This document shows, piece after piece, positions 1-8,365 of a stretch of DNA of 20,567 nucleotides. Positions within the stretch are counted from its first letter, which is position 1; every line of letters starts with the position of its first letter. The position numbers and the translations under genes are program-made. The stretch lies in NCBI GenBank assembly GCA_964509475.1, contig CAZDXJ010000042.1:1-20567 (forward strand), written 5' to 3'. The notes beneath the pieces are model-generated. The model worked only from the letters and a program-made list of their open reading frames with translations. It was not told the origin of the DNA and ran no database searches. This DNA comes from CAZDXJ01 sp964509475. GTDB lineage: Bacteria > Pseudomonadota > Gammaproteobacteria > Methylococcales > Methylomonadaceae.

Positions 1-1
1 A

Positions 2-86
2 TGGTGGAGGGGGGAGGATTCGAACCTCCGAAGGCGGAGCCGTCAGATTTACAGTCTGATCCCTTTGGCCACTCGGGAACCCCTCC
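2..86 (-). tRNA. tRNA-Tyr (anticodon GTA)
   Basis: Read on the minus strand, the gene starts GGAGGGG at base 86 and pairs with CCCCTCC just before the discriminator A and an encoded CCA (bases 4-2). The anticodon loop reads CTGTAAA, giving anticodon GTA (Tyr). The long variable arm typical of bacterial tRNA-Tyr is present, which explains the 85-base length. The T-loop GGTTCGAATCC is canonical. It lies downstream of pth with its own promoter. In many gammaproteobacteria tRNA-Tyr leads a Tyr-Gly-Thr-tuf cluster; any such continuation would lie beyond base 1. Confidence 0.97.
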
Positions 87-102
87 AAACAGGAAGCACT
101 GT

Positions 103-131
103 ATTATCTATTAAGCGCTACCAGTTGTCAA
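103..131 (-). promoter_or_regulatory. sigma70-type promoter for tRNA-Tyr
   Basis: On the minus strand a perfect -35 TTGACA (131-126) is separated by exactly 17 bases from GATAAT (108-103), five of six matches to the -10 consensus. Transcription would start near base 96, about ten bases before the mature 5' end of tRNA-Tyr. The strength fits a stable-RNA gene and means tRNA-Tyr need not rely on read-through from pth. Confidence 0.7.
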
Positions 132-141
132 ATTTAAATTT

Positions 142-172
142 GTAAAAAATATCGAATCAATGCAATTGATTC
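142..172 (-). terminator. probable intrinsic terminator of the pth operon
   Basis: On the minus strand an 8-bp perfect stem (GAATCAAT / ATTGATTC, loop of 3; bases 172-154) spans the pth stop codon. It is followed by GATATTTTTT. The stem is AT-rich, so termination may be inefficient, but the position between pth and the independently promoted tRNA-Tyr is right. Confidence 0.45.
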
Positions 173-720
173 ATAAATTCATCAAGTTGGCCGGTGAACA
201 TTAAATCCCTGGCATTCAGCACCGGATCCAAGGCCCTGGCAATCTTTTCCCTGTCTGTTTTTGAAGGCTCGGACAAAACATAATCCGCCACATTGCCACC
301 CTGACCAGGGCGCCCGATACCAACCCGCAAACGGTAAAAATCCTTACTCGCCAAATGCGTTATAATATCACGCAAACCGTTATGCCCCGCATGTCCGCCA
401 TCTTTCTTCAGCTTTACAATGCCAGCATCAAAATCCAGATCATCGTGGACGACCAATATTTCATCCGGGCTTATATTAAAATACCGCGCTGTTTTGCCAA
501 CCGCCTGACCGCTCCGGTTCATAAAGGTATCCGGCTTCAAAAACAAGACTTTCTGCCCATTTACTGGACAACTCGCCAACCACCCCTGAAACCGGCTCTG
601 TATCGACCAGGCGAGCCCCAATTCACAAACCAATTCATCTAAAAACCAAAACCCGGCATTATGCCGGGTTTTTTCATAGTTGCGCCCAGGATTACCCAGA
701 CCAACAATCAATTTGAACAT
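157..720 (-). CDS. pth: peptidyl-tRNA hydrolase
   Basis: Cytosolic esterase that frees tRNA from peptidyl-tRNAs dropped by stalled ribosomes. The product is 187 residues, near the usual 190-195. It opens with the family motif GLGNPG (7-12). Known catalytic and substrate-binding residues are all in place with E. coli numbering: N10, H20 (TRHNAGF), N68 (FMNRSG), D93 (HDDLD) and N114 (GGHAGHNGL). The ATG at 720 has a GGAG 10 bases upstream and lies 17 bases after rplY, the normal gammaproteobacterial pair. The usual downstream ychF is absent; tRNA-Tyr follows. The codons around the catalytic His form a strong terminator-like hairpin (listed separately). Confidence 0.97.
   Translation of the reverse strand: MFKLIVGLGNPGRNYEKTRHNAGFWFLDELVCELGLAWSIQSRFQGWLASCPVNGQKVLFLKPDTFMNRSGQAVGKTARYFNISPDEILVVHDDLDFDAGIVKLKKDGGHAGHNGLRDIITHLASKDFYRLRVGIGRPGQGGNVADYVLSEPSKTDREKIARALDPVLNARDLMFTGQLDEFMNQLH
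648..674. terminator. terminator-like hairpin inside the 5' part of pth
   Basis: Bases 648-657 and 663-672 form a perfect 10-bp inverted repeat with a GC-rich core (CCCGGC / GCCGGG) and a 5-base loop. On the plus strand six Ts (669-674) overlap the end of the stem, which is textbook intrinsic-terminator form. On the minus (coding) strand the stem is followed by TTTTGGTTTTT. It lies over pth codons for the KTRHNAGF segment that includes catalytic H20, so coding constraint alone could produce it. Whether it terminates transcription in either direction is not known. Confidence 0.4.
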
Positions 721-737
721 TAAGCACTCGCTCCGAA

Positions 738-1361
738 TTATTCGGCCCCTTCCTCCGCTTCCTCGTCTCCGGAAACTGCGCCGCCTTTGGCAGGAGCAAT
801 CGATACGACAGGCAAGTCATGCTCATCACCCTGCATCAATGCAACAATATCGACCCCTGCCGGCAACTTCAAATCCGTCAAATGCACGGACTCACCAACG
901 TCAATATCACTCAAATCCACTTCGATAAATTCAGGCAACTGCCCTGGAAAACAACTGATCTCGACATCAACCAGATTATGGGTAACGATACCGCCTTTTT
1001 TTGCACCAACCGAAGCCGCTTCATTGACAAAATGCACAGGCACATGAACGCGGATTTTGTCTTTTTTACTGACCCGCATGAAATCCATATGCAATATTTG
1101 CGCTTTACTTGGATGACGCTGCATATCTTTCAGGATAGCTTTTTCGACCTTGCCATCAATGACTACATCCAACACATGCGAATACACCGCTTCGGTTTCC
1201 AGATGCTTCATAACCTCGTTATGCTTCAAAACCAGCATCTCAGGAGCGCTCTCCCCCCCATAGATAACAGCCGGTATGCCGCCATTACGGCGTGCAGCTC
1301 GCGCACTTGCCTTACCTGATACATTACGGCTTTCAGCCACAAATTCAAAAACGTTTGACAT
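738..1361 (-). CDS. rplY: 50S ribosomal protein L25, CTC/TL5 family
   Basis: 5S rRNA-binding ribosomal protein of the long (CTC) type: an N-terminal L25 beta-barrel of about 95 residues (RNVSGKASARAARRNGGIPA near the start) followed by the CTC C-terminal domain and an acidic tail (GDEEAEEGAE). I start at the ATG at 1361 (MSNVFEF, 207 residues). It has GGAG seven bases upstream, and the ten extra residues available upstream are not family-like. It sits between prs and pth, the conserved order. The 125-base gap from prs holds two small dyads: a TCCCATATGGGA palindrome (1424-1435) and CCCG-A6-CGGG (1375-1388) next to the ribosome binding site. Confidence 0.95.
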   Translation of the reverse strand: MSNVFEFVAESRNVSGKASARAARRNGGIPAVIYGGESAPEMLVLKHNEVMKHLETEAVYSHVLDVVIDGKVEKAILKDMQRHPSKAQILHMDFMRVSKKDKIRVHVPVHFVNEAASVGAKKGGIVTHNLVDVEISCFPGQLPEFIEVDLSDIDVGESVHLTDLKLPAGVDIVALMQGDEHDLPVVSIAPAKGGAVSGDEEAEEGAE

Positions 1362-1486
1362 CTTTTTGCTCCAACCCGAAAAAACGGGCACATCTATTTT
1401 TTTAATTCTGTTTCAATTTTAAATCCCATATGGGACTGCGCACGCGGACAACCTGGCCACCCGCTTATTTCACAACAGGATTGACA

Positions 1487-2440
1487 CTAATCCACATACA
1501 GAGAACTCACAGACTCTCCAACCGCCATACGCCTGATGGTTTCCGCCAGCATTTCGGCAATACTTAATTGCCTGATTTTACCCAATCCCGCCGCCTGCTG
1601 ACTTAACGGAATCGTATCGGTAACAACCAGCTCATCCAGAACCGAATCATTCAGATTAGCCAACGCCGAACCGGATAATACCGGGTGTGTACAATAAGCC
1701 ACAACCTTTGTCGCCCCCCGTACTTTCAACGCTTTTGCTGCCTGACACAAAGTCCCTGCCGTATCCACCAAATCATCTATCATGATGCACGTCCTATCCT
1801 TGACATCACCAATAATGTGCATTATTTCAGCGACATTCGCCTTGGGACGGCGCTTGTCGATTATAGCCAAATCCGCATCATCCAGCCGCTTGGCAAGCGC
1901 CCTCGCCCTGACCACGCCCCCCACATCGGGCGACACCACAATCAGGTTTTCATATTTACGCCGCCAGACATCCCCCAAAAGTAATGGTGAAGCGTAAACA
2001 TTGTCCACTGGCACATCAAAAAAACCCTGAATCTGGTCGGCATGCAAATCCACGGTCAGAACCCGGTCAGCACCTGCATTACCAATCATCTTGGCTACTA
2101 ATTTTGCAGTAATGGGTACTCGCGCAGAGCGTGCCCTGCGATCTTGCCGGGAATACCCATAGTAGGGTATGACTGCCGTAATACGTGCGGCCGAAGCACG
2201 CCGAAATGCATCAATCATGACCAACAATTCCATCAGATTCTCGTTGGTCGGCGCACAAGTCGGCTGTATCACATAAACATCTTTTGCGCGCACATTTTCT
2301 TTAATCTCAAAAGCAACTTCCCCATCGCTGAACCTTCCCAAGGACGCCATACCCAGACGCATATTCAGCTTCCTTACCACACCTTGCGCCAAAGCCGGGT
2401 TAGCATTACCTGAAAACACCATTATCGGCGCATCATTCAT
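1487..2440 (-). CDS. prs: ribose-phosphate pyrophosphokinase (PRPP synthetase)
   Basis: Makes phosphoribosyl pyrophosphate from ribose 5-phosphate and ATP for nucleotide, histidine, tryptophan and NAD synthesis. The product is 317 residues, typical for class I enzymes. Visible motifs are FSDGE (37-41), the flexible catalytic RQDRRARSARVPI (98-110), DLHADQIQGFF (131-141), RRPKANVAE (about 197-205) and the PRPP loop IDDLVDTAGTL (221-231). The ATG at 2440 has AGGAG seven bases upstream. It follows tRNA-Gln by 39 bases, so the tRNA and prs are probably cotranscribed, as in other gammaproteobacteria. Confidence 0.98.
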   Translation of the reverse strand: MNDAPIMVFSGNANPALAQGVVRKLNMRLGMASLGRFSDGEVAFEIKENVRAKDVYVIQPTCAPTNENLMELLVMIDAFRRASAARITAVIPYYGYSRQDRRARSARVPITAKLVAKMIGNAGADRVLTVDLHADQIQGFFDVPVDNVYASPLLLGDVWRRKYENLIVVSPDVGGVVRARALAKRLDDADLAIIDKRRPKANVAEIMHIIGDVKDRTCIMIDDLVDTAGTLCQAAKALKVRGATKVVAYCTHPVLSGSALANLNDSVLDELVVTDTIPLSQQAAGLGKIRQLSIAEMLAETIRRMAVGESVSSLYVD

Positions 2441-2479
2441 CCAAGCGCTCCTGTTGAACCTTATCTTAACGGGGAAAAA

Positions 2480-2554
2480 TGGCTGGGCCGCCAGGATTCG
2501 AACCTGGGTATGCGGGGATCAAAACCCCGTGCCTTACCGCTTGGCGACGGCCCA
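2480..2554 (-). tRNA. tRNA-Gln (anticodon TTG)
   Basis: On the minus strand the acceptor TGGGCCG (2554-2548) pairs with CGGCCCA (2490-2484), followed by discriminator G and an encoded CCA (2482-2480). The anticodon stem-loop GGGGTTTTGATCCCC gives anticodon TTG, reading CAA and CAG. The T-arm is GGTTCGAATCC. It is embedded between ispE (17 bases upstream) and prs (39 bases downstream), the usual gammaproteobacterial arrangement. It must be processed out of the operon transcript. Confidence 0.97.
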
Positions 2555-2571
2555 TTTAAACTTTTAGTATG

Positions 2572-3447
2572 CTAACTCAATCCAGCCAATTGTTTTTGTA
2601 GCGGGGAAACATTAACGCCTCGAGTCAAATAGACTTCCCATTTTTTTTCTTGCAAGGCCGTATAAGCCTGCCGCGCCGTGCCCACATCCTCAAACCGGGC
2701 AAATACACACGCCCCGGTACCCGTCAACTGCACATTTCCGTATATGGACAAAGCATTCCAGGCATCTGCCACCTGTGGGTACAGTTTAAGCACGACATCC
2801 TGACAGTCATTTTCTGTTCGCCCTGCCATAAAATCGCCTATTGTGATCGATTTACTATTCCTTGTCAAATCTTCTGTACAAAAAACATCTTTTGTAACCA
2901 CATGACAATCCGGCTTCAAAACCACAACCCATTGTTCATCAGGACTTATTTTTTTTAATTGCTCACCCACACCTTCAGCCCAGGCGCTATGCCCAAATAC
3001 AAACACAGGCACATCAGCTCCCAATGAAACGCCCAATTGCATAAGCCTTTGCACAGACAAACCCAGGCCCCACAAATAATTTAACACTACCAATGTTGTC
3101 GCCGCATCCGAACTGCCACCACCCAAGCCACCTCCCATAGGCAGATTTTTTTCCACCTCGATACAAACACCCTTACGGCAACCCGTTTCAGCTTGTAACA
3201 AACGAGCCGCCCGTATTGTCAAGTCTTCCTCTTCAGGCACGCCCGGCATAACGGTTTTAAGATACACCCTTGCATCAGCTTCAGGATGAAAAGTCAACCA
3301 ATCGCACAACTCGACAAATTGAAAAACCGTTTGCAGCAAGTGATAGCCGTCCTCACGGCGTCCGGTAATGCGTAACATTAAATTTAATTTCGCTGGCGCC
3401 GGCCATTTAAATGCAGCCGCCGAAAAATCAGCCTTTGCCTTGATCAT
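2572..3447 (-). CDS. ispE: 4-diphosphocytidyl-2-C-methyl-D-erythritol kinase
   Basis: GHMP-family kinase that phosphorylates CDP-ME in the MEP (non-mevalonate) isoprenoid pathway. The product is 291 residues against 283 in E. coli. Motifs are PAPAKLNL with the substrate-binding Lys (K20), the glycine-rich ATP loop PMGGGLGGGSSDAA (103-116), SLGADVPVF with the catalytic Asp (D145), and the C-terminal GTGACVFARF. The ATG at 3447 has GGGA just upstream and lies inside the lolB 3' end (20-base overlap), so the two are likely translationally coupled. tRNA-Gln follows 17 bases after the stop. Confidence 0.97.
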   Translation of the reverse strand: MIKAKADFSAAAFKWPAPAKLNLMLRITGRREDGYHLLQTVFQFVELCDWLTFHPEADARVYLKTVMPGVPEEEDLTIRAARLLQAETGCRKGVCIEVEKNLPMGGGLGGGSSDAATTLVVLNYLWGLGLSVQRLMQLGVSLGADVPVFVFGHSAWAEGVGEQLKKISPDEQWVVVLKPDCHVVTKDVFCTEDLTRNSKSITIGDFMAGRTENDCQDVVLKLYPQVADAWNALSIYGNVQLTGTGACVFARFEDVGTARQAYTALQEKKWEVYLTRGVNVSPLQKQLAGLS

Positions 3448-4021
3448 TTAATTCCCATTGATCGATAACGAGTTTTAATTTGATATGTTTGTTGGTTATC
3501 ACAATCTTATGCGGCATAAGCATATCGCTCACCTGCATGGATTGCAATACCAGCACATTCCATCCTGATTGCCTGAACCCATCCGGAATTTCCTCAAAAG
3601 CATGTTCAGGTTCCGGCAGACCCAACACCCAAAACGACAAATCCCGAACCGGCACAAACACCCCGAGCCACTGCCGTATCAATTCGTCAGGTTCACAAGA
3701 GGCGTTTCGCTCCTTACCACCTTTGTCAATAATGATGCAACCTGCCGACAAACTTATCGACACTGCACCTTGACCGAGAGGACCTGATAATTTTAATTGT
3801 TCCTGACCCCGCCAATGCCGCCAATCGATGTTTGCCGACCATGAATCTTGCTTGCCATGTAATGCCAAACGCCCATTAAAACGCCATTTTTCCAGGCCAT
3901 ACAAATACTGGCTTTGGGCACGTACATAGGGCCTGTCTGAAATCTGTAAACCAGAGGCACAAGCTGACAGCAAATTGCACAATATTATGCCGCACAGGGC
4001 ATTCAACAACGCACGAGTCAA
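3428..4021 (-). CDS. lolB: outer-membrane lipoprotein receptor LolB
   Basis: LolB accepts lipoproteins from the periplasmic carrier LolA and inserts them into the outer membrane; it is itself a lipoprotein. The 197-residue product has a short signal peptide ending in the lipobox LLSAC with the acylated Cys at 21. It continues with the LolB-type core (WRFNGRLAL, LSGPLGQG, WLGVFVPV, WVLGLPEP). The start codon is TTG (4021), four bases after the stop of the TPR lipoprotein. No ATG or GTG lies in frame before the lipobox, so translation may be coupled to the upstream gene. Family assignment rests on these motifs plus the conserved lolB-ispE pairing and the divergent hemA. Confidence 0.93.
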   Translation of the reverse strand: MTRALLNALCGIILCNLLSACASGLQISDRPYVRAQSQYLYGLEKWRFNGRLALHGKQDSWSANIDWRHWRGQEQLKLSGPLGQGAVSISLSAGCIIIDKGGKERNASCEPDELIRQWLGVFVPVRDLSFWVLGLPEPEHAFEEIPDGFRQSGWNVLVLQSMQVSDMLMPHKIVITNKHIKLKLVIDQWELNDQGKG

Positions 4022-4025
4022 CTTA

Positions 4026-5774
4026 CTATAATTCTGGAAAACGTTTTTTCAGCGCCTGGAAAGACTCTGAATCGGTTGAATTTGGCAAGGCCTGTTCAAA
4101 AACCTTACGCGCCTCATTTTTCTTCCCTAAAACCCAGAGCACTTCAACCAGATGGGCTGCGACCTCGCCCCGGTCAATTTTTTTATAAGCCCTTTGCAAA
4201 TATTCCAGCGCTTGCTCCAATTTGCCTTGTCGAAACAACAGCCAACCATAACTATCGATAATGACCGGCTCATTCGGTTCCAATTCAAGGGCACGCTGCA
4301 AATATTTTTCCGCTTCATCCAGTCGGCTGGTTCTGTCCGCCAGCGTATAACCCAATGCATTCAAAGCATTGGCATTATCCGGATGCTGTTGCAAAATAGC
4401 CTGCAAATCCGTCTCCAGCACATCCAACCGCCCCAAACGCTCAGCGACCAGAGCCCTCGTATAAAGCAATTCCTTCTGCCCAGGATTGTCCAACAAACCC
4501 TTGCTCAACAAATCAAACGCTTTTTGGTATTGTTTTTTGGCGTTATAAACCTCCGCCTCCATCAACAAAAAGCGCGCCGCATGTTCCGGCATATCATCCC
4601 GACCCTCCTGCAAACGAGCCAACGCCTGATCATAGCGCTTTGCGTCGATTAACGCCGAAACGGAAGCCGCCAACGCCTCGAATTTTAACGGTCCGGATGT
4701 TACCCTGTCGAACCAGACCAGCCCCTTGTCGAAATTACCCTCTTCAACCTCGATGCGGCCAAGATACAAATTCGACGGCATCTGATAACGGGGCGAAGCC
4801 AGTAACTGTTTAAACAGGGCACCTGCCTTCCCGTATTGTTTTAACTGCAAATAAACCAGAGCCAATGCATATTGGGTTTCCTGATCCTGAGGATTGTCTT
4901 GCAATATCGCCTCAAACACATGTACAGCCTGCTCAAGCTGATCAGACTTTATCAGCACATTGGCCAACAGTTTTTTCAATTGCTTGTTTTCCGGATCCTT
5001 TGCAATTGCAGCTTCTATCTCTTTTCTGGCCTGTTCAGGCGTTTGTGAAACCGCTGCCAGTTGCGCCTTGAACAAAAGCGCTTTGCTCCAGTCCGGCTGC
5101 AAAGCCAATGATTTTTCCACTTTTTCCCTGGCGACAAGGTTTTTGCCCATTTGAGCCGCCAATACCGCCTGTGCAAACGGTATACTGGCCTGCTCCGGAT
5201 GTCTTGCAGACAAATCATTTAATACATCATCAAAAAAACCGGCCCGGCCTTCACTGCGCATGATTTTTACCAACTCCAGCACCATGTTTTCAAAGCCGGC
5301 TGGATCAGCGGCTAACAAATAATCCATATGGGTAACCGCACTTGACTTGTCTTCTCCCCGCAAAGCGGATAACAAGGCAACCTTACGCACCTCAAGATTA
5401 TCGGGCTCTTGTTGCAACCATAACGCAATGGCTTCCTGGGTTTTTCGCTTATCTTTCAAAAACAACGCAATCTTGGCAGCCCGTTCAGGCAATCTGACAT
5501 CATCAACCCGCTTGGCCGCACGTAAGTACCCCTCCAGGGCGATATCATATTGTTTTCTTTGCCCCGCCAATTCAGCAACCAACAACGTGTAAAGCACATC
5601 CGGATCGATTGCCGTATTCATTTCTTCATCGACAACCGGCTTGTCAACAACCGGCTCTTTAACCCTCTCCACCGGCTCGATGGCTTCATCGGTAACTTTA
5701 TGTTGGTAAGAAATTACCGAACAACCACCCACTAACAATAAACCGGCAACTGCAATTATTTTTAAAACAATCAA
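4026..5774 (-). CDS. TPR-repeat lipoprotein upstream of lolB
   Basis: Large tetratricopeptide-repeat protein, probably anchored to a membrane facing the periplasm. The body consists of helical TPR pairs (for example QEAIALWLQQEPDNLEVRK, and a clear run near the C terminus with LDEAEKYLQRALELEPNEP). It resembles the TPR lipoprotein that precedes lolB in Pseudomonas (the PA4667 position), suggesting a role in envelope assembly, but the function is not established. I favour a TTG start at 5774 with AGGA nine bases upstream. This gives a compact lipoprotein signal (MIVLKIIAVAGLLLVGGC, Cys18) and 582 residues. A GTG at 5846 would add 24 residues and give an unusually long 41-residue signal. It is first in the operon and lies four bases before lolB. 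Confidence 0.85.
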   Translation of the reverse strand: MIVLKIIAVAGLLLVGGCSVISYQHKVTDEAIEPVERVKEPVVDKPVVDEEMNTAIDPDVLYTLLVAELAGQRKQYDIALEGYLRAAKRVDDVRLPERAAKIALFLKDKRKTQEAIALWLQQEPDNLEVRKVALLSALRGEDKSSAVTHMDYLLAADPAGFENMVLELVKIMRSEGRAGFFDDVLNDLSARHPEQASIPFAQAVLAAQMGKNLVAREKVEKSLALQPDWSKALLFKAQLAAVSQTPEQARKEIEAAIAKDPENKQLKKLLANVLIKSDQLEQAVHVFEAILQDNPQDQETQYALALVYLQLKQYGKAGALFKQLLASPRYQMPSNLYLGRIEVEEGNFDKGLVWFDRVTSGPLKFEALAASVSALIDAKRYDQALARLQEGRDDMPEHAARFLLMEAEVYNAKKQYQKAFDLLSKGLLDNPGQKELLYTRALVAERLGRLDVLETDLQAILQQHPDNANALNALGYTLADRTSRLDEAEKYLQRALELEPNEPVIIDSYGWLLFRQGKLEQALEYLQRAYKKIDRGEVAAHLVEVLWVLGKKNEARKVFEQALPNSTDSESFQALKKRFPEL

Positions 5775-5923
5775 TTTGAACAATCCTATCAAACCAGTAT
5801 TAACAAGCCTGAAACTTGAAAAATAAAAAATACGCAAAAACGCCACCTGCTATTCCATATGCAAAGAAGCTTCAAAAAGTCATAGATTAGCAGAAAAACC
5901 TTCATTCCTTCAGCCTTCATTTC

Positions 5924-5959
5924 ATTATATTTTGATAAACTTTTTATTTTCCTTAAAAT
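5924..5959. promoter_or_regulatory. divergent promoter region for hemA and the TPR-lolB operon
   Basis: On the plus strand TTGATA (5932-5937) and TAAAAT (5954-5959) are separated by 16 bases, each five of six matches to sigma70 consensus. The start would be near 5966, leaving a leader of about 40 bases before hemA. On the minus strand a perfect TATAAT (5929-5924) lies immediately alongside, a candidate -10 for the TPR-lolB-ispE operon, although I see no good -35 at the right distance. The surrounding 159 bases are strongly AT-rich. Confidence 0.55.
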
Positions 5960-6005
5960 AAACGCCAACGACAATACAATTTCAGACAAAGTTCAAACAC
6001 GCAAC

Positions 6006-7265
6006 ATGACCCTTCTTGCCGTTGGCATCAATCATAACACCGCACCGGTTTCATTACGGGAGCGTTTGGCATTCCCGGCTAACATACTGGCCAGCACATT
6101 GAAAGATCTGGTTCATATCCGTGAAATTACCGAAGCGGCAATTTTATCAACCTGTAACCGCACCGAATTTTATTGTGATCTGGACAGCTGCAACCGACAA
6201 GTCTTGATCGACTGGATTGCAGCCAACCGCAATCTGGAACCGAAAAAATTAGCGCCCTATCTGTATACCCACGTTGATAACGCAACCATCCGCCATATGT
6301 TTCGGGTGGCCTGTGGCCTGGATTCGATGATATTGGGAGAACCCCAAATTCTGGGACAAATGAAAACCGCCTACCAAACGGCCAGCGAAGCCGGCACCCT
6401 GGGAAAATATCTTGATCGGCTGTTTCAACATACTTTTTCCGCCGCCAAAAAAGTCCGTACCGATACCGCTATCGGCTCCAGCCCGGTTTCAGTCGCTTTT
6501 GCCGCTGTCCGTCTCGCCCAGCAAATTTTCGATCAACTCAGCCAGCAAACCGCTCTTCTCGTCGGTGCCGGCGAAACCATTGAATTAACCGCCCGTCATC
6601 TTCATCAACAAGGTATTGGCCGTATCATTATCGCTAACCGGACGTTTGACAAGGCGCATACCCTGGCCGGCCTGTTCGATGGCTACGCCATCGAATTATC
6701 CGAACTTCCAACACATCTGGCGGAAGCCGATATTGTCGTCTCTTCAACAGCCAGCACGCTGCCCATTCTTGGCAAAGGCAGCGTTGAAAGAGCGATCAAA
6801 CAACGGCGTCATAAACCGGTGTTTATGGTTGATCTGGCCGTACCACGCGATATTGAACCTGAAGTCGCCGATTTGGAAGATATTTATCTTTATACCGTTG
6901 ATGATTTACAAAATACAGTCAATGAAAACCTGGATTCACGCCGTCAAGCGGCTGAACAGGCCGAAGAGATCATCGATACACAGGTACAAACCTTCCTGGC
7001 CTGGTTGCGAGCCCAAAATGCGGGAGCAACGATACGTGATTTCCGCCTGAACGCTGAACAAGTTCGCGACGAAGTATTGACCAAAGCCTTGAACGCTTTA
7101 CAAAATGGCGCCGATCCGGAACAAACATTGAACAAACTGGCACATACGCTGACCAACAAACTGATTCATACCCCCAGCATGCAAATCCGCCAAGCCAGTG
7201 TCAATGAAAGATATGATCTGATTGCCGCCGCCCGGGAAATTTTCAATTTACCCAATACACAATGA
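6006..7265 (+). CDS. hemA: glutamyl-tRNA reductase
   Basis: Reduces glutamyl-tRNA to glutamate-1-semialdehyde with NADPH, the first committed step of tetrapyrrole (haem, sirohaem) synthesis by the C5 route. The product is 419 residues, as in the family. It starts LAVGINHNTAPV, and the nucleophile is C50 in ILSTCNRTE. GEPQILGQMK (111-120), the NADPH-fold GAGE (187-190) and the C-terminal dimerisation helices are present. The ATG at 6006 has a poor Shine-Dalgarno sequence, suggesting low translation, which is reasonable for a rate-limiting enzyme. The stop overlaps prfA by four bases. Divergence from the lolB operon is the conserved gammaproteobacterial layout. Confidence 0.98.
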   Translation: MTLLAVGINHNTAPVSLRERLAFPANILASTLKDLVHIREITEAAILSTCNRTEFYCDLDSCNRQVLIDWIAANRNLEPKKLAPYLYTHVDNATIRHMFRVACGLDSMILGEPQILGQMKTAYQTASEAGTLGKYLDRLFQHTFSAAKKVRTDTAIGSSPVSVAFAAVRLAQQIFDQLSQQTALLVGAGETIELTARHLHQQGIGRIIIANRTFDKAHTLAGLFDGYAIELSELPTHLAEADIVVSSTASTLPILGKGSVERAIKQRRHKPVFMVDLAVPRDIEPEVADLEDIYLYTVDDLQNTVNENLDSRRQAAEQAEEIIDTQVQTFLAWLRAQNAGATIRDFRLNAEQVRDEVLTKALNALQNGADPEQTLNKLAHTLTNKLIHTPSMQIRQASVNERYDLIAAAREIFNLPNTQ

Positions 7266-8347
7266 AAGCATCCATACAACATAAACTGGAAAACCTGGCT
7301 GAGCGTTTTGATGAGATCGCCGCCTTGCTGGCTATGCCGGAAACCCAAAATGATCAAAACAAATTTCGGGCTTTGAGCCAGGAGTACGCGCAAATCACCC
7401 CTGTTGTCGAGTGCTACAAAAACTATCAGCAAACCCGCGAACAATTGCAATCGCTCCAGGAACTGCTGGCCGAAGACGACCCGGAACTGCGGGAACTGGC
7501 CAAGGAAGAACTGTCCACGGCGCAAACGCAAATGAAAACCTTGCAAATGGAACTGCAAATTTTGTTACTGCCCAAAGACCCCAACGACAATCGCAATATT
7601 TATCTTGAAATTCGCGCTGGCACCGGCGGCGCCGAAGCGGCTATTTTTTCCGGCGATCTGGCACGCATGTATTATCGTTATGCGGAAAACCAGGGCTGGA
7701 AAATTGAAACCATCAGCGAAAACCCCGGTGAACACGGGGGTTACAAAGAAATTATCCTGCGCATATCCGGTCAGAATGTCTATTCAAAACTGAAATTCGA
7801 AGCCGGAACGCATCGCGTACAGCGAGTACCGGAAACCGAATCGCAAGGGCGCATACATACTTCGGCCTGCACCGTCGCCCTTATGCCTGAAGCCGAAGAA
7901 ATCGACGCGATCGACATCAATCCGGCCGATTTGCGCATTGATACCTTCAGAGCTTCGGGTGCCGGTGGCCAGCATGTCAACAAAACCGATTCCGCGATAC
8001 GTATCACCCATATACCTACCGGCGTCGTGGTTGAATGCCAGGATGAACGCTCCCAACACAAAAACCGTTCCCGGGCGATGAAATTGCTGCAATCGCGCCT
8101 GTTATCCGCGCAGCAGGAAAAACTTGCCTCGGAACACGCCGAAACACGTAAACTGCAAGTTGGCAGTGGCGACCGTTCAGAGCGTATTCGCACCTACAAT
8201 TTCCCGCAAGGGCGCCTGACCGATCACAGAATCAATCTGACGCTCTACAAACTGGATGAGATCATGCAGGGTAATCTGGAACAAGTAATCCAGCCCTTGA
8301 TTCATGAACACCAGACCGAATTGCTGACCCAGCTGGCAGGCGACTGA
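7262..8347 (+). CDS. prfA: peptide chain release factor 1
   Basis: Recognises UAA and UAG stop codons and triggers peptide release. The product is 361 residues, the standard RF1 length. It has the codon-recognition P-x-T motif (PET, 190-192, in VQRVPETESQGR), the class I signature GAGGQHVNKTDSAIR with the GGQ at 235-237, and the coiled N-terminal domain. The start ATG overlaps the hemA stop (ATGA), so the two are coupled. prmC, which methylates the GGQ glutamine and normally follows prfA, is missing here; the sulP-hyf cluster begins instead. Confidence 0.98.
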   Translation: MKASIQHKLENLAERFDEIAALLAMPETQNDQNKFRALSQEYAQITPVVECYKNYQQTREQLQSLQELLAEDDPELRELAKEELSTAQTQMKTLQMELQILLLPKDPNDNRNIYLEIRAGTGGAEAAIFSGDLARMYYRYAENQGWKIETISENPGEHGGYKEIILRISGQNVYSKLKFEAGTHRVQRVPETESQGRIHTSACTVALMPEAEEIDAIDINPADLRIDTFRASGAGGQHVNKTDSAIRITHIPTGVVVECQDERSQHKNRSRAMKLLQSRLLSAQQEKLASEHAETRKLQVGSGDRSERIRTYNFPQGRLTDHRINLTLYKLDEIMQGNLEQVIQPLIHEHQTELLTQLAGD

Positions 8348-8365
8348 CAGCACAACAACCCGTCC

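Noticed and set aside
1362..1391. N-terminally extended rplY start at 1391
   Set aside because: The extra ten residues are not family-like, and the ATG at 1361 has a well-placed GGAG.
5789..5989. Minus-strand ORF of 66 residues upstream of the TPR lipoprotein
   Set aside because: AT-rich intergenic DNA overlapping the divergent promoters and the lipoprotein signal region; composition is not protein-like.
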